From Hypsibius dujardini (lineage: Eukaryota > Tardigrada > Eutardigrada > Parachela > Hypsibiidae), in contig LRSR01001897.1 of the NCBI GenBank assembly GCA_001579985.1, forward strand, positions 3,361-43,126: DNA of 39,766 nucleotides. Reading direction: 5' to 3'. Shown piece by piece: positions 11,668-22,027 of the stretch. Numbering within the stretch: position 1 is the stretch's first letter; every line of letters begins with the position of its first letter. The position numbers were made by a program, and so were the translations under genes. Under the pieces are notes generated by a model that was not told where the DNA came from, ran no database searches, and saw only the letters and a list, made by a program, of their open reading frames with translations.

Positions 11668-11884
11668 GTCGACTTTGGTCATCGTAGCGTTCCATGTATG
11701 GAGCGAGGGTGATGAGACCTGCTGTTTCTGGTTGAAGATAACGAGGTACGGATAATTCCACAGGAGGTTCAGCACGATGATGACCAGCTCCGTGTAAAGA
11801 GTCCTCTTGAGAGTGAAGACGTTGAGGTAGCGAAAGGGATTCAATTCGCAAAGTAGCTGTTCCAAAGAAAATACCACTAAAGTG
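11668..11884 (-). CDS. GPCR-C exon 3 (in probable pseudogene)
   Basis: The 217-bp open exon lies between TTTACAG and GAC|GTTAGT. It carries TLVVFSLEQLLCELNPFRY, TM4 and outer loop 2. The Gln replaces the Arg found in every other copy. Confidence 0.65.
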
Positions 11885-11972
11885 CTGTAAATTGGCAAAC
11901 CAATGGTTACTGGCAGGCTTTATGAAACTACTGAAGTCGATGACTCCGACCTCCTAATGATATTCTTTCGTA

Positions 11973-12960
11973 CTGTACGCTCCCGATTTCAAGGGTCGAT
12001 TTTAGGTCCGGCCCGAAAACACGTTCCGTCGCTCGCTTGGTTGTTCATTCAGATTCACTCAAACTTTATTGACTTTAAAATTTTGAGACCGAAATCAACA
12101 ATCAACGGCAATCGAGCTTACAAATCAGCCATTTCCTCTTCCACTTCGAAAAATGACTCCACAAATGTTATTTCGGACTTTAAAAACGCATTTCTAATGC
12201 ACTCCTCGATGATTGACTCCCAAGCAGCTGAAGTGAAATTCAGCACGTCCTGGCGAGTTGGATTTTTCATGTTCTTGCCCTTGGTCGCATCTGATTTCTT
12301 CTGCATCTTTCGCCACTTATGAAATTCCTTTCTGTACTGAGCTTTGAACGGCCTATTTGAAAGGCTAAAAATAGTTCGCGGCCGTTTTTTTAGCACTGCT
12401 TATCAAACCAATCAGGCGCCCGAAATAACGCTGTGAATCAATCCAATCAAAACCTGAATCAGTTGCAGTCAATAACGGTAAATTAGGCAATCAATAGTAG
12501 CTCTAATATTCAACCAATCAGGTCAATCAAGCACCTGCAACCAGGCCTTAATATAATTGAGTTAATACATCGATCAAGCAGAGCCTGGAATAATAACTTA
12601 CTTGAGCCAGCGCTGCAAACAGGATTTCGGAAGGTGCTCCTGTTGCGCAAACTTTGCAATGAAAACACTGTTTTCCCGGTATTTTTGGAGAATCCAATTA
12701 ATTTTGCGTGGTGAGTGAATAATACGCGGCATTTTTTTAAACGAAACAAAACAATCAATCGACCAAAGTGGAAGAGCGATAATATTTTTATTCGCAAATG
12801 CCGTTCAATCATCATTTCAATCAAGCAAGGTAGAGTAGCCTGTCAGGCAAAACCAACGGGCCAATCACGGACAAGTGAACTGAACTGAACGATCCGCTGA
12901 AGTTTGATGTGAATCAGCGGGGGTGGGGCTTAATCGATCCTTGAAATCGGGAGCGTACAG
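11973..12960 (-). mobile_element. 988-bp pogo/Tigger-like DNA transposon remnant
   Basis: The TIRs start CTGTACGCTCCCGAT and run about 30 bp; TA flanks both ends (11971-11972 and 12961-12962). It carries the 3' end of a transposase on the minus strand but no DDE catalytic core, so it is non-autonomous. It interrupts GPCR-C intron 2. Confidence 0.85.
12118..12396 (-). pseudogene. Pogo/Tigger-type transposase C-terminal fragment
   Basis: The 92-codon frame has a basic N-half and the motif NPTRQDVLNFTSAAWES followed by EECIRNAFLKSEI. This resembles the C-terminal region of pogo/Tigger/CENP-B-type transposases, where a W..I...TI..SF..AGI pattern follows the catalytic domain. The DNA-binding and catalytic parts are absent, so it cannot be active. 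The assignment rests on motif resemblance and on the TA-flanked TIRs. Confidence 0.6.
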
Positions 12961-13372
12961 TATCTAAAAAAATGACACTATATGAAATACCTCACTGATT
13001 CGGTTTTCAAGTACTCAGTATGGTACAGCCCAACGGATAACTAAGGGCAATGGGATAATTGCACCTACATAATTAATTCTGGGGACTGGCGGAGGGGGGC
13101 TTTTATTAACTTATGTAGTTGAGAGGGTGCAATCCGCAACCCGCCCCGGCCGGGTGCAATCCGTAAAGCGTAAAAAATCATCCCCCGTAATGAGGCGTAA
13201 AGTTGTTATGATCGCCGAGGGATGTGGAGGCGTGGGGCAGAGGTCTGATTGGTGTAATGTACAATTCACTATTGAGAGAAAGTCGTTGTCTCCCCCTCGC
13301 CCCTGGGCAAAAGATCCGTTGCGTCTCTGATTTCATGACGCCTAAAATGATTTCAAAAGCCGTCTTTCTTAC

Positions 13373-13530
13373 CAGTCGGAAATACAAATGGCACTCTCTT
13401 GCACCCAGGTGAAGAGTCCATTAAACTTTTGCAGTCTAGGATGGGCGTCCCAAGCAGCGGATGTAAACAGATTGCCACTGTCCACTACAAGGAAGTAGTT
13501 ACATGTATGACCCTATACATTTATGACCAC
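13373..13530 (-). pseudogene. GPCR-C exon 2 remnant with 14-bp frame-breaking insertion
   Basis: The 3' 128 bp read NYFLVVDSGNLFTSAAWDAH to QESAICISD and end GACTG|GTAAGA, so the donor is intact. The first part is lengthened by 14 bp and gains an in-frame TAA. Confidence 0.75.
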
Positions 13531-13629
13531 CTATATACATAAATGAGACTTGGCGAGCGATGACACAAGGTGTAAAGAAAAACCCTGTGGCTAGTTATGA
13601 CACACCTTATAGATATTGTATGTACTGTA

Positions 13630-13838
13630 AAGGCGCTGTTATAGTTTGGATTTGTGCGTGAGATTACAAGATCGTGACGAAATAGTGACGCGTACAACGT
13701 GAGATACAACGCAAATCGCTTTCTGCGCGATCCGCTGCGCGTCTCACATGAGATACAACGCGAGAGAGCTATGCGCACGCGGGCATGACGTCACGCACAC
13801 TTCTCATGAGACAAAAGATCCAAACTATAAACGGCCCT
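13630..13838. mobile_element. 209-bp MITE with imperfect TIRs
   Basis: The left end AAGGCGCTGTTATAGTTTGG and the right end (reverse complement AGGGCCGTTTATAGTTTGG) pair imperfectly over about 35 bp. TA flanks both sides. The inside is rich in CGCG and GAGATACAACGC repeats and has no coding frame. It lies just upstream of the GPCR-C exon-2 remnant. Confidence 0.7.
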
Positions 13839-14310
13839 TAACTGTACTTTACTGTTACTGCATGGAACAGTACTGTCAAGTCAAGGGGTACCGGGGGCCA
13901 TACTGGATAACTTCAACTGTTTAAAATGGTCAGGCGGATCAGGTTGCATTCATTGAATGGGCTAGAAGAGTGCGCTGCAGTTTATTTTTTATAACCAATT
14001 CCAAAACAGTCGGTATAGTTTATATCGTTATTTTGTTAAGCCGGGTAACTCAAAGTGTCCAACAATTTCCACCGCAATCTACAAAATATCACACAGTAAG
14101 GCCGTGACGAGCTTTAAGATGTTTTTATGAGCACGCACTTTGTAGCCCGTAGATGTAAAAAGAAACATTTTTTTTTTAATTTTTTGTTTAGTGTTTCGGC
14201 ACGTGGGCGTGGCAAAACTTGTCTCAAACGCATTCCAGAACTCAGTAGACGACATGTACAGAGGTTAAACCACTTGATGGTGCTCAGTTTTTAATTAATT
14301 CCCGCGTGCA

Positions 14311-15399
14311 CTATTGCACTTCAAATTTTTTAAAACATGCTCGATTTGAAACCCCTGCCTCAATCATAAGTTTAACACGTTTCGGCCAGGATCGCAAAGC
14401 GTTTTTAATTTTACTTTGGTCTAAATTCGACCATACCTTTCGCATAACCCGTTTCAAACCTGCCACTGTAGTGGCAGCGTAGTCAAACAATTTCCACTTA
14501 AACAGACCATTCACACAAAAATCCATGGGGGCCAGATCAGGGCTATTACCCATCCAGTAATCTTTTGGAATGAACTTGATTCCCGAATTTCGAAGCCATT
14601 CTTGGGTGATTCCGGAAGAGTGTGCTGGAGGTGGTCATGGTGGAAGACGACCTTGTTTATAAGCTCTCCCGGAAATAGTTTCCGAATGTCGTTCTTGAAA
14701 AGCGGCTTCAAAAAATTTTGGATGTAGTACTCACTGTTGATTTTTGCTCCGGCTTTGACGAAGCGGATCGCGGTTTTTCCACGAGAGCAAACGCAGGCTA
14801 TAAAAATGACGCCCTTGGGGTGAGATTCCTTCCAAAATTTGGTCCAACTTTCCGGACTCCTTTCTCCCCGAAACTCGTAATAAATCTTTCAGATCCCGTT
14901 AACGTCAGTCAGATACACCCAGGCCTCATCAATGGTGATAACATTCTTCCACTTCCGGCCGTTGATGTAGCACAGGAATCTCGGGCTTCGGTCCAGCCGT
15001 TGTTTAACCTCCTTGTTCGATAGATATAAATAGGGCACTTTTTCCGCATCTTCCTCTCAAAATCCTGGCTAACTACGCAAACAATAGTTGCAGCCGACAC
15101 ACCGTACTTCAAGGATGATGCAAAACGGGTCAGCGGATTCGGTCCTGAAAGATCCTTTTCAATGGCCGTCACCAGACCAGGAGTTCGGTGTTTCGGGAGC
15201 CACAAGGTTTCATCGACAACGGTGCAGTATCACTTCCGGCTTCCTTGTTGATATTATTCCTGATGAAATTAGATACTGCTCTCTGAGAAACGACGATATT
15301 CCTGAACATCAATGCTTCTACAATTTTTCTGGATGAATATTTCAGACTGACCAATGTCAAAATAGACTCCCTCAGACTCAAATCAAGTTTGCAATTCAT
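14311..15399 (-). pseudogene. Decayed Tc1/mariner-type transposase (DDE/D)
   Basis: Successive minus-strand frames rebuild one transposase. A helix-turn-helix N-terminus starts MNCKLDLSLRESIL at 15399. Next come a second DNA-binding segment (GLVTAIEKDLSGPNPLTRFA), a first acidic site in VITIDEAWVYL, a second in VVFHHDHLQHT, and a third in MGNSPDLAPMDF. The second-to-third Asp spacing is about 36-37 residues, suggesting a DD37D (maT-like) lineage. The frame is broken near 15190, 15030 and 14585, and a TGA lies at 14891-14889. HDHLQHT differs from the usual D-x-A-x-x-H. Terminal inverted repeats were not found. The element is dead; in a live one the protein would cut and paste its own DNA at TA sites. 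Confidence 0.8.
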
Positions 15400-15479
15400 C
15401 TGTGCATCCAAATGAGATAAGAAATATATCGCAAATGTGAAATTGATTGGAGCACATGTTGGGTTTATGAGAGCCACCT

Positions 15480-16545
15480 TAGCCCTAACTGTTTTGGTTT
15501 GCCTTACGTACCGGTAGGCGCGCTGTTAACAATCCTAAAATAGCCTATATACGACTGACTTACCTATCCCGCGCCTAAGTTCAGCTTGTTATGGGTTAGC
15601 CTAATCAGAAAATGCCTAAACTGAGGTGTTCATTCCTTAGTCGAAAGTTCATCGTCAACTAAGGAACATTTAGGCAAACGCATGTGCTCCAAGCCAAGCA
15701 AGAAACACTTCAAAAAATTTCAACGGCTCAAAAACCATTTCTTGATCTTCCTGCAAAACAAATCTTTTCCGTCCCTGACTTCCGCCCTTTCATGGCTTCC
15801 GTCATTTTAGAGGGAATGAGACTCCTCAATTTTCCTTCAGCGATGATATCTTGCATGGAAGGCTTTTGTTGAAGATCATTTCAAGCTCATGTTTTTTCTT
15901 TTGCTGATACCAAAAACAAAACCCGAAGGATGGTTTCGTTTTGTCGACCGGCTGCCATCAATTGCAGATTATTTTTTAAAGTAAGAGCGGTGCATGTGTT
16001 TCGTTTTTTGAGTTTCTAGTGTGGATCACTTATCGGCCCATCATTAACAGATCGTCTTTCTCCCCACAGGTGAAAGTCGATCCGATTCGAGCGTATCTTT
16101 TTTGTCTTTTTGGCCTCTTCCATAGCCATTTCGTTCAATGCTAGTTGTTTCTTAACCAGCAGAAAGTATTGCGCTTTCATGTTGTGTTATAAGTGCTGCG
16201 AAGGTTGTTGTTTTCGCCATACTTTCTGAGAATCGTTATTTTCTGTCCTGATTTATGTACGTGGATAAATTATATTCAGTAGATTGATTGATTGGTTGTC
16301 GCTTTAAGTGGCAAGTTTTGCTTGGTTGGGAAAAGGTTACGAGGCTAGTCGGAGCTAAGGCAGTTTGGGATAGCTGACTAGGCTAAATTAAGGTAGCGCA
16401 GAGTATTCCTCTATGTGGGTTATAACATTGACTGAGCATCAGCGCTAAGCCAGTGGGAACTCGACTAAGGTTCGCCGATTAGCCCAATTTTGCTTGGCGC
16501 TGAGGTTCATCTTTCGCATCGGGGTATTGCCTGAGTAGGAAGAGG
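15480..16545. other. Intergenic, no gene recognised
   Basis: No coding exon with supporting similarity was found. A small imperfect hairpin at about 15612-15676 pairs GCCTAAA..GTTC..CCTTAGT with ACTAAGGAACATTTAGGC. Confidence 0.4.
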
Positions 16546-16821
16546 ATGTACTTAAATATGGGAAAGTTCGGCAGTGGAAGGGAAAGTGGACACGGGGAAG
16601 ATGAAGATGACTGTCAGATCGTGGATGTTACGCCTAATGCACGACCATCCAATTTGGCCAAAGAAAGGCTAAAAGGAATTGTCATCCACAAAAGCGAAGT
16701 CGTCGAGGAGTTTCGGAGATCAATCGACGAGGAAGGCCGATTCGGTTGCCAAAATTCGGATGCAAACAAACAGGCTTCGTATGTTATAGATACATGGAAC
16801 CATGTCTGTGTGTCTGTCTGA
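16546..16821 (+). other. Possible coding fragment, acidic, unrecognised
   Basis: A 91-codon plus-strand frame starts MYLNMGKFGSGRESGHG. It has an acidic run (GEDEDDCQIVDVTP) and a helical charged segment (SEVVEEFRRSIDEEGRFG). Its composition looks protein-like up to about residue 75. It then runs into the TCTG repeat. No family was recognised and no flanking exon was identified, so it may be a gene or transposon remnant, or chance. Confidence 0.3.
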
Positions 16822-16901
16822 GTACGGCTTTCTCTGTCTATTTGTCTGTTTATCTTTTTGTGTTGTGTCTGTCTGTCTGTCCGTCTGTTTGTCTGTCTGT
16901 T

Positions 16902-16932
<31 letters not shown>

Positions 16933-17130
16933 GTCTGTCTGACTTTCTGTTTGCCTGTCCTACTATCTTTATGTCTACGCATCTGTCTGCCTGTCTTTTT
17001 GCCTGTCTGTCTGTCTGTCTGTCTGTCTATATATGTATGTATGTCTACCTGTCTGTCTATTCGTCTGCCTTTTTGTCTGTTTGTTTGTCTATCTGTCTGC
17101 TTGCCTATTTGTTTGTCTGCTGGTTGTGTT
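16805..17130. repeat. (TCTG/TTTG)n tetranucleotide repeat, about 320 bp
   Basis: The plus strand is almost entirely TCTG, TTTG and CCTG units with occasional variants such as TATGTATG. The long Cys/Leu/Val-rich frames across it are artefacts of the repeat. Confidence 0.9.
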
Positions 17131-17854
17131 GTTCGACTCGGTATAAATATCCCACACTGTCTGTAATCGAGCGATCGGCGTATGATGTCAGGAAATGCTT
17201 CTGGAAATGCTTAATCTCGCTGAAATACAAGTTTATCTATCCTCCCTGTTTTCGGCATTGTTTCCGCAATAGTGGCATAATGGTATTGAGCGATGCCTCA
17301 TCTGCATTGATGATGGGCTGGCATAAAAACGAGCTAAATTTAATATTTTGCAGTTCAAAGATTCAAAACCATGACTGGGTCGGTACTAGAGCACGCGTAG
17401 TAATTAGTGGCCATGGAGCGAGCTGCTCCTCCGCTAATCGCAATTTGAGACGGCATATTTTTTCGGTCAGCAAAACACTGACTATGTATGAAGAACCATC
17501 ATAATCACTGCGAAGAATAACAGTCGGCGTCATCGTACATTTCACAAAAGAATATATCTTTTTCTGGCTAATATGATTGCGATTGTACTTCCGAGTGAGT
17601 ATGAACAAACGTCTTTGTGTGAGAGGGATACCTGACACGTTTGCTGACGCACTTCGAATCAATTCATTTCCAAGTGACCAGTTTTAGTTTCACGTCAATT
17701 GAAGCTCTAGTATTCGTTGCAAAGTACGCGTAACAGTGGGCAATTCCAAATTACCCGAGTACATACAATATTGTGCAGTGTATCGGACTACAATTTGTCC
17801 TATTACTACAAGATACTAAATCGACTTCATCTGTAATCGATGCTTCGCACACAG
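17131..17854. other. Intergenic, no gene recognised
   Basis: Short frames exist on both strands but none has a recognisable domain or a matching exon. The LRR gene ends at 17855. Confidence 0.4.
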
Positions 17855-18236
17855 TTATCTATTTGCTGACAAAAGACCAATCAGCATTACAGCGAAGATA
17901 GTCAGAAGTGTTTGCAGTGTTAGTCCAGGTGCACTATTGCTGGGCTCTGTGGGCTGGTCAGTACAACATGACTGCGGGGCAGACAAAACCGTCCTGCTGT
18001 CCGGTTGACTTGTGGTCGGAGGACCCGTCGTTGGCTGTGTCACATCTGCCTGAACTGTTGTGAACTCTGTATGGATCGTCGCCGGCTGAGCCGAAATTGT
18101 GGTCAGCTCCGTTTGAAGCGCTGGAAGCTCTGTCTGGATCGTGGTAAAGTCTGTCTGAACTGTAGGACTTCCTACATGGTGGGGTGTGTTCGACCCAAGG
18201 TTATGGACACGCAAGGCAAAACGAGAGGGAACAATC
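17855..18236 (-). CDS. LRR gene exon 3 (Thr-rich stalk, hydrophobic C-terminus)
   Basis: It begins after ACTCTAG| with one base completing the CT from exon 2. It has imperfect repeats built on TTIQTEL and ALQTELTT, then a Cys pair (SCCTDQP) and a hydrophobic tail before the stop at 17855. The acceptor has a weak pyrimidine tract, so this junction is the least certain. Confidence 0.5.
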
Positions 18237-18510
18237 CTAGAGTATTTAGAGTATTATTTATCAAGACGAAATGAATATTTTATGATGCCTCATTCCACGT
18301 CCTCTGCCGTACTTATATGGCTTTTAGTGCCGACCCAAGAAAGAAGGAGGAAGAAAACTTTGGGAAGAAATCAATAAAAGGACGTTTCTTTAGGGCTTTA
18401 AGTAAAGGCTTTACACTCCTTCAGCCTATATAATAACTCGTGTACGTATATGGAAGTTATACAACGAACCAAGTAGACAAAATCGAACGGCTTATGCTAA
18501 AGAACCTTAC

Positions 18511-18950
18511 AGAACCTCGACTTGGATTGTGGCCAATTCAGGCAGGACGGAGGTGGCTACTGTCTAAATCGCTGTAGACGGCGTCGTGGTCACATCGCAG
18601 TATGGATCGACATATGCCAGCCAGTGCGCACTAAGACCTGAAAAGAAACCATCCATACCGGTTGGAGTATTACAGGTGGCATCCAGATACCGCTGGCCGT
18701 TGATACTCGGTCCGGCCCGCACCCAGTCGAGGAGAGTTCGCATCGAACATCCCGCACACAGATTGCCGTTGAGGCTAAAGTACATTTGGGCGTACTGATT
18801 GCTGATACTGTCCAGTACCCGTTTGGGAAGATGGGTTAGGGCTGAATTCCAATCAATGTCTGCACGTTTGAGATTGGGCAAAGACAGGGTTGAGATCTCC
18901 GAAGCGAAATCGATGCTGGTTAGGTGGTCGTTGTCTGAGAACGTCAGAAA
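18511..18950 (-). CDS. LRR gene exon 2 (LRRs and cysteine cap; internal TAG)
   Basis: It starts after CTTCTTTGCAG in phase 0. The TAG at 18566-18564 follows TTTPSTAI. The frame stays open beyond it with similar Thr-rich composition up to GTTCT|GTAAGG. If the TAG is real, the protein ends here as a secreted form without the stalk. Confidence 0.6.
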
Positions 18951-19467
18951 CTGCAAAGAAGAAGGGCGTTATAATAGCCGCCATGAAAATCCGCTGAGTT
19001 TTGATGAAAATGAATTGTAATCTAATCTATTGAAATGAAAATCTAGTGAAGTATTGAATGCTTTCTCGTTGAGGAACTGTATTGAACTAAATGTTTTTGC
19101 AATTGGTTTTAATACTGGAAGGGTTTGGGGAAATACGTTCTACTTCTGCTGAATCTGAACACAAGAAAACGAACATATTATTTTACTTTCCTCATCAGAC
19201 ATTAAGCTGAACACAGACAGGTGACTCACAGCACACACAGTCCATAACTCTCTACTCGGCAGCGAAATAGTTTAAAATAAAAAATAGCTCTGGAATATCC
19301 CCAATCCTCATATGGCAACGCTTGATAAGCGTTTCAAAAGTCAAAGACACACATCAAGGTTTTCGGGCCTCCCAAACTGAGCTCTCGACTTGTAGAATTT
19401 GAAATTAAATTAAGTTTGCCGTTGGACATTTCATGCAATTTTTTGATAAGTTAGCCGATCTAGAATA

Positions 19468-19611
19468 CCGTACCGTCGCGAACTAAAGGGACAGTAGAAT
19501 GCCCTAGGCGTGCATTCCGCCCGCCTTGCGTCGTATATTTAGACCGGTGTGTGTTTGTATGTGCTACATTGAGGCGGCGCTTAGCTGTCCCTTGAGATCG
19601 CGACGGTACGG
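19468..19611. mobile_element. 144-bp MITE in LRR intron 1, CCGTACCGTCGCGA ends
   Basis: The ends CCGTACCGTCGCGA are inverted and extend imperfectly about 28 bp through AAGGGACAG. TA flanks both sides (19466-19467 and 19612-19613). It has no coding capacity. The end sequence is distinct from the pogo-like CTGTACGCTCCCGAT family, though both share an ...AAGGG... inner part. Confidence 0.8.
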
Positions 19612-19764
19612 TAATATACGTTAGTTCGAGCTGAATCAATCAGCACTGTTTTAGGTGTCTAGATATTAGAACTTTCAGGAGTTTTGTTCGAGAGAAACAT
19701 GAATCTATTCGTTCAAGTCACTGCATAGACAATTGAGCGAACAAGCTCGAGCTAGCGGACGTAC

Positions 19765-20385
19765 CTGCAGCGAGTTGGCCACCGGCCCAAACACGTCCCA
19801 CGGGAACACCTCTAATTTATCCTCTCCCCACATTGCGAACGTAGTTAATACCGGCTGCGCAGCGAACGATTGGAAAGCATCTGGGAAAACGGTTTCAATC
19901 CCACAACCCCAGAAGGTGAGGGATTGCAGGCCGGAAAAGCCGTTGAAAAGCTCCGCATTGAAAACAGTAAATTGCGTGTGAAACAAATACAAGGTCTCTA
20001 GTCTCGCTCAATCCAACAACCGCGTAAAACTCTGGAAAGGGAAGTCAAGCGGCACTCCGGAGACGTCGGAAGTGGCCACCGTGTAGAGAGTCAACGAAAG
20101 CAAGCGTGGAAGACGTGGAAGGGGTCTAACGGCGTCCGGCTTAACGGAGGAATGCCGGATGGAGAGAACGCGAGTGCGTTCGTCGATGATCGGGTCGCTG
20201 GTCGTAGGCCACGCTCCGTATTGGCAAGTGGCATGGTCGAAATCCCCGCCTATGGCCTCAGTGGAACAGTTCGTAATAGTTGGTAGAGTCCGTAAGGCTG
20301 CGGTGGGTCCCGTCTGGGTCAGGGCTGCTGCGGAAATGGCTAACGGTGCGCTCACAATAAGAAGTACTGTTAGGTGGAAAGTCAT
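19765..20385 (-). CDS. LRR gene exon 1 (signal peptide, first LRRs; internal TGA)
   Basis: The 621-bp exon ends TCGCTGCAG|GTACGT, a strong donor in phase 0. The TGA at 20010-20008 lies between SFTRLLD and ARLETLYLF with no frame change. No GT..AG pair of plausible size spans it. Confidence 0.65.
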
Positions 20386-20409
20386 TTCTGAAACTCTGAT
20401 CTTTTGCAA

Positions 20410-21652
20410 AGTTTAAGATGCTTCTATGAGTTGCGAGACTCGGGTTAAGTACTCTGCCTTGCCGTTCCTCGACTGGACCTCTATGATGACGTCTGGACCT
20501 CTATGATGACGTCTGACTTCTGCATTGAAAGCAATCGATCGCGGTTGTTGGGATCATTGTTTGTGCGATAGATTGGGTCATTGTATCCACGTGTGTTCCA
20601 TCGAAACGACGAATGACTAAAGTGCGTACGGATTGATAGTGTAACAAATGAAGTGCACAATCTCGGGACTAAATGCGTAGGTCTTTGCTGTGACTTGGCG
20701 ATTAGAAGCTCAGTCATCGGCTGCATCTACGTCAAGTGCCGATAGCGTCGGCAATTCTCAGCCTATCTGGCGTCTGCCGCCGTCTTGTGTGATGTCCGGC
20801 CTACCCTTTTTGACTCCCAGCGATTTCAGCCTTCAGTGCGCGTTGAAATTAATATCCCCACCAACAATTTGCCTATAAATTCAGCATTACATTTCAGTTT
20901 ACACATTATCTATTCGATCAAACATAACTATCCGTACACACACGTGATAAATAGGTCCTGACAGGTTTATTAACTCTCTGGTAGCCGGATGGATCACTCA
21001 TACGGGTAATACCGGGTTCAGCCAAAGTTGGCGTAATTAGTGAAAGTGCTTATAGGCACGTTCTGGTATCATTTGGCATTTTCCCTGCCCTGTTTATGCA
21101 GTCCCGCCAGGGGGCGCTGCTAACGTCGCTACACATCATGTTCGGAACAGCTGATATTTGTCAATGAGGGAAACATAGAGGCATTCTCAATGATTACTAA
21201 TTTCTCATTCCACTCTCGCATACTTGTCTAATTTATTATCAATTTTATTTCATTGGTGTTTACTTTGGCTGGGACCCATTTTGATTTCGGAGCTTAAAGA
21301 TGTTTTTTGCAGATTGCACCACACGTTATTATGCAAGCTATTTAAGTTTAAGCCAACTGTGGCTTAACATGTTCCGACCACTTCCAAAAGTTTTTCGAAC
21401 ATCTTTTTGAAAATCAGAATTTTGTTTGGATTAGATAATCAAAACAAGAAACATTGTATAAAAAGCCCAAAACTTGATAAGAAAATCGAGTTTGAAGAAA
21501 GAATTAAGAGAGTGTAAGCTGACCGGCACTCAGAGAGTAAATAACAAAGTCTGCGTACATGGATCTGACTTTTACCAACGTTTTGCGGACGTAAATGACG
21601 GCAGGTAAATCAAATCGGGTGGGTAACAAATTCCTTTCGACCATAATCAGTA
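20410..21652. other. Upstream region of the LRR gene, no gene recognised
   Basis: It contains a short tandem duplication (CTGGACCTCTATGATGACGT twice, 20474-20513) just upstream of the LRR start. No TATA box or coding exon was identified in the rest. Confidence 0.4.
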
Positions 21653-22027
21653 CGAGGTAAAGGCCGTTAACCAGACCGCTTTTAGAAATCGTAACTTAAC
21701 CAGGCCGGCAGGCCAACAGGTGGCGTATAAGTCGTTTTTGCGAAGTCAACCCAGCGAGATGGAACTGAAGTGGCGCCTCTACCGGACTATTTACACACAG
21801 ACACACTATTTACTTCTCCATTGAGATTCTTCTCTTCGTTTTTTGGACACAAATTCGAATCGTGAGGCTTAGGAACAAACTAAAATGGGTCAGAGAAATT
21901 TTCTGAATGTTTTCAAGCCATCTGTAATGGCATGGCAGCACTGCAGCGCCGGGAAATAAACGTTAAAAAAACCGGCCTGGTTAAGTTACGATTTCTGAAA
22001 GCGGCTTGGTTAACGACATTTACCTCG
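21653..22027. mobile_element. 375-bp MITE with about 58-bp TIRs
   Basis: The left end CGAGGTAAAGGCCGTTAACC is inverted at the right end (GGTTAACGACATTTACCTCG). Matching continues inward through AAATCGTAACTTAACCAGGC. TA flanks both sides. There is no coding frame. Confidence 0.82.

Larger units (their letters stand above)
8916..13530 (-). pseudogene. GPCR-C, probable pseudogene (no exon 1, broken exon 2)
   Basis: Exons 3-5 (11884-11668, 11016-10782 and 9154-8916) are open and splice in the same phases as B. The exon-2 homologue (13530-13373) is 158 bp instead of 144 bp. The extra 14 bp lie near its 5' end, where a second TATAG-like acceptor also appears; either acceptor reads into a stop. From AACTAC onward the rest of exon 2 is intact. 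No exon 1 is recognisable upstream to 15.5 kb. The TM3-end motif reads LEQLLCELNPFRY, so the Arg of ER is Gln. Intron 2 is enlarged by a pogo-like element and intron 4 by about 0.7 kb of unique sequence. A shorter transcript from a new start cannot be excluded, but it would lack TM1-TM2. Confidence 0.75.
17855..20385 (-). pseudogene. Secreted/GPI-type leucine-rich-repeat gene with two in-frame stops
   Basis: The best model has exons 20385-19765, 18950-18511 and 18236-17855 (1443 bp, phases 0 and 2 closing). The start at 20385 gives a signal peptide (MTFHLTVLLIVSAPLAISA). LRR units follow (SGLQSLTFWGCGIETVFPDA, LQFLTFSDNDHLTSIDFA, NLKRADIDWNSALTHLP). Next is a cysteine cap of LRRCT type (NGNLCAGCSMRTLLDWV ... 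DATCNTPTGMDG), a Thr/Gln-rich stalk (TTIQTELPALQTELTT) and a hydrophobic end (LLTIFAVMLIGLLSANR), as in GPI-anchored or single-pass surface proteins. A TGA at 20010-20008 and a TAG at 18566-18564 interrupt the frame while the coding signal continues beyond both. A recent pseudogene, readthrough or sequence error are all possible. The minus-strand gene stands alone between the receptor arrays. Confidence 0.7.

Noticed and set aside
16746-17504. Long Cys/Leu/Val-rich plus-strand frame
   Set aside because: It is a translation of the TCTG repeat. Such repeats are open in several frames by chance.
20008-20010. TGA as a selenocysteine codon or removed by a small intron
   Set aside because: The protein is an LRR type with no redox motif, and the only GT..AG pair across it would be an 18-bp intron.
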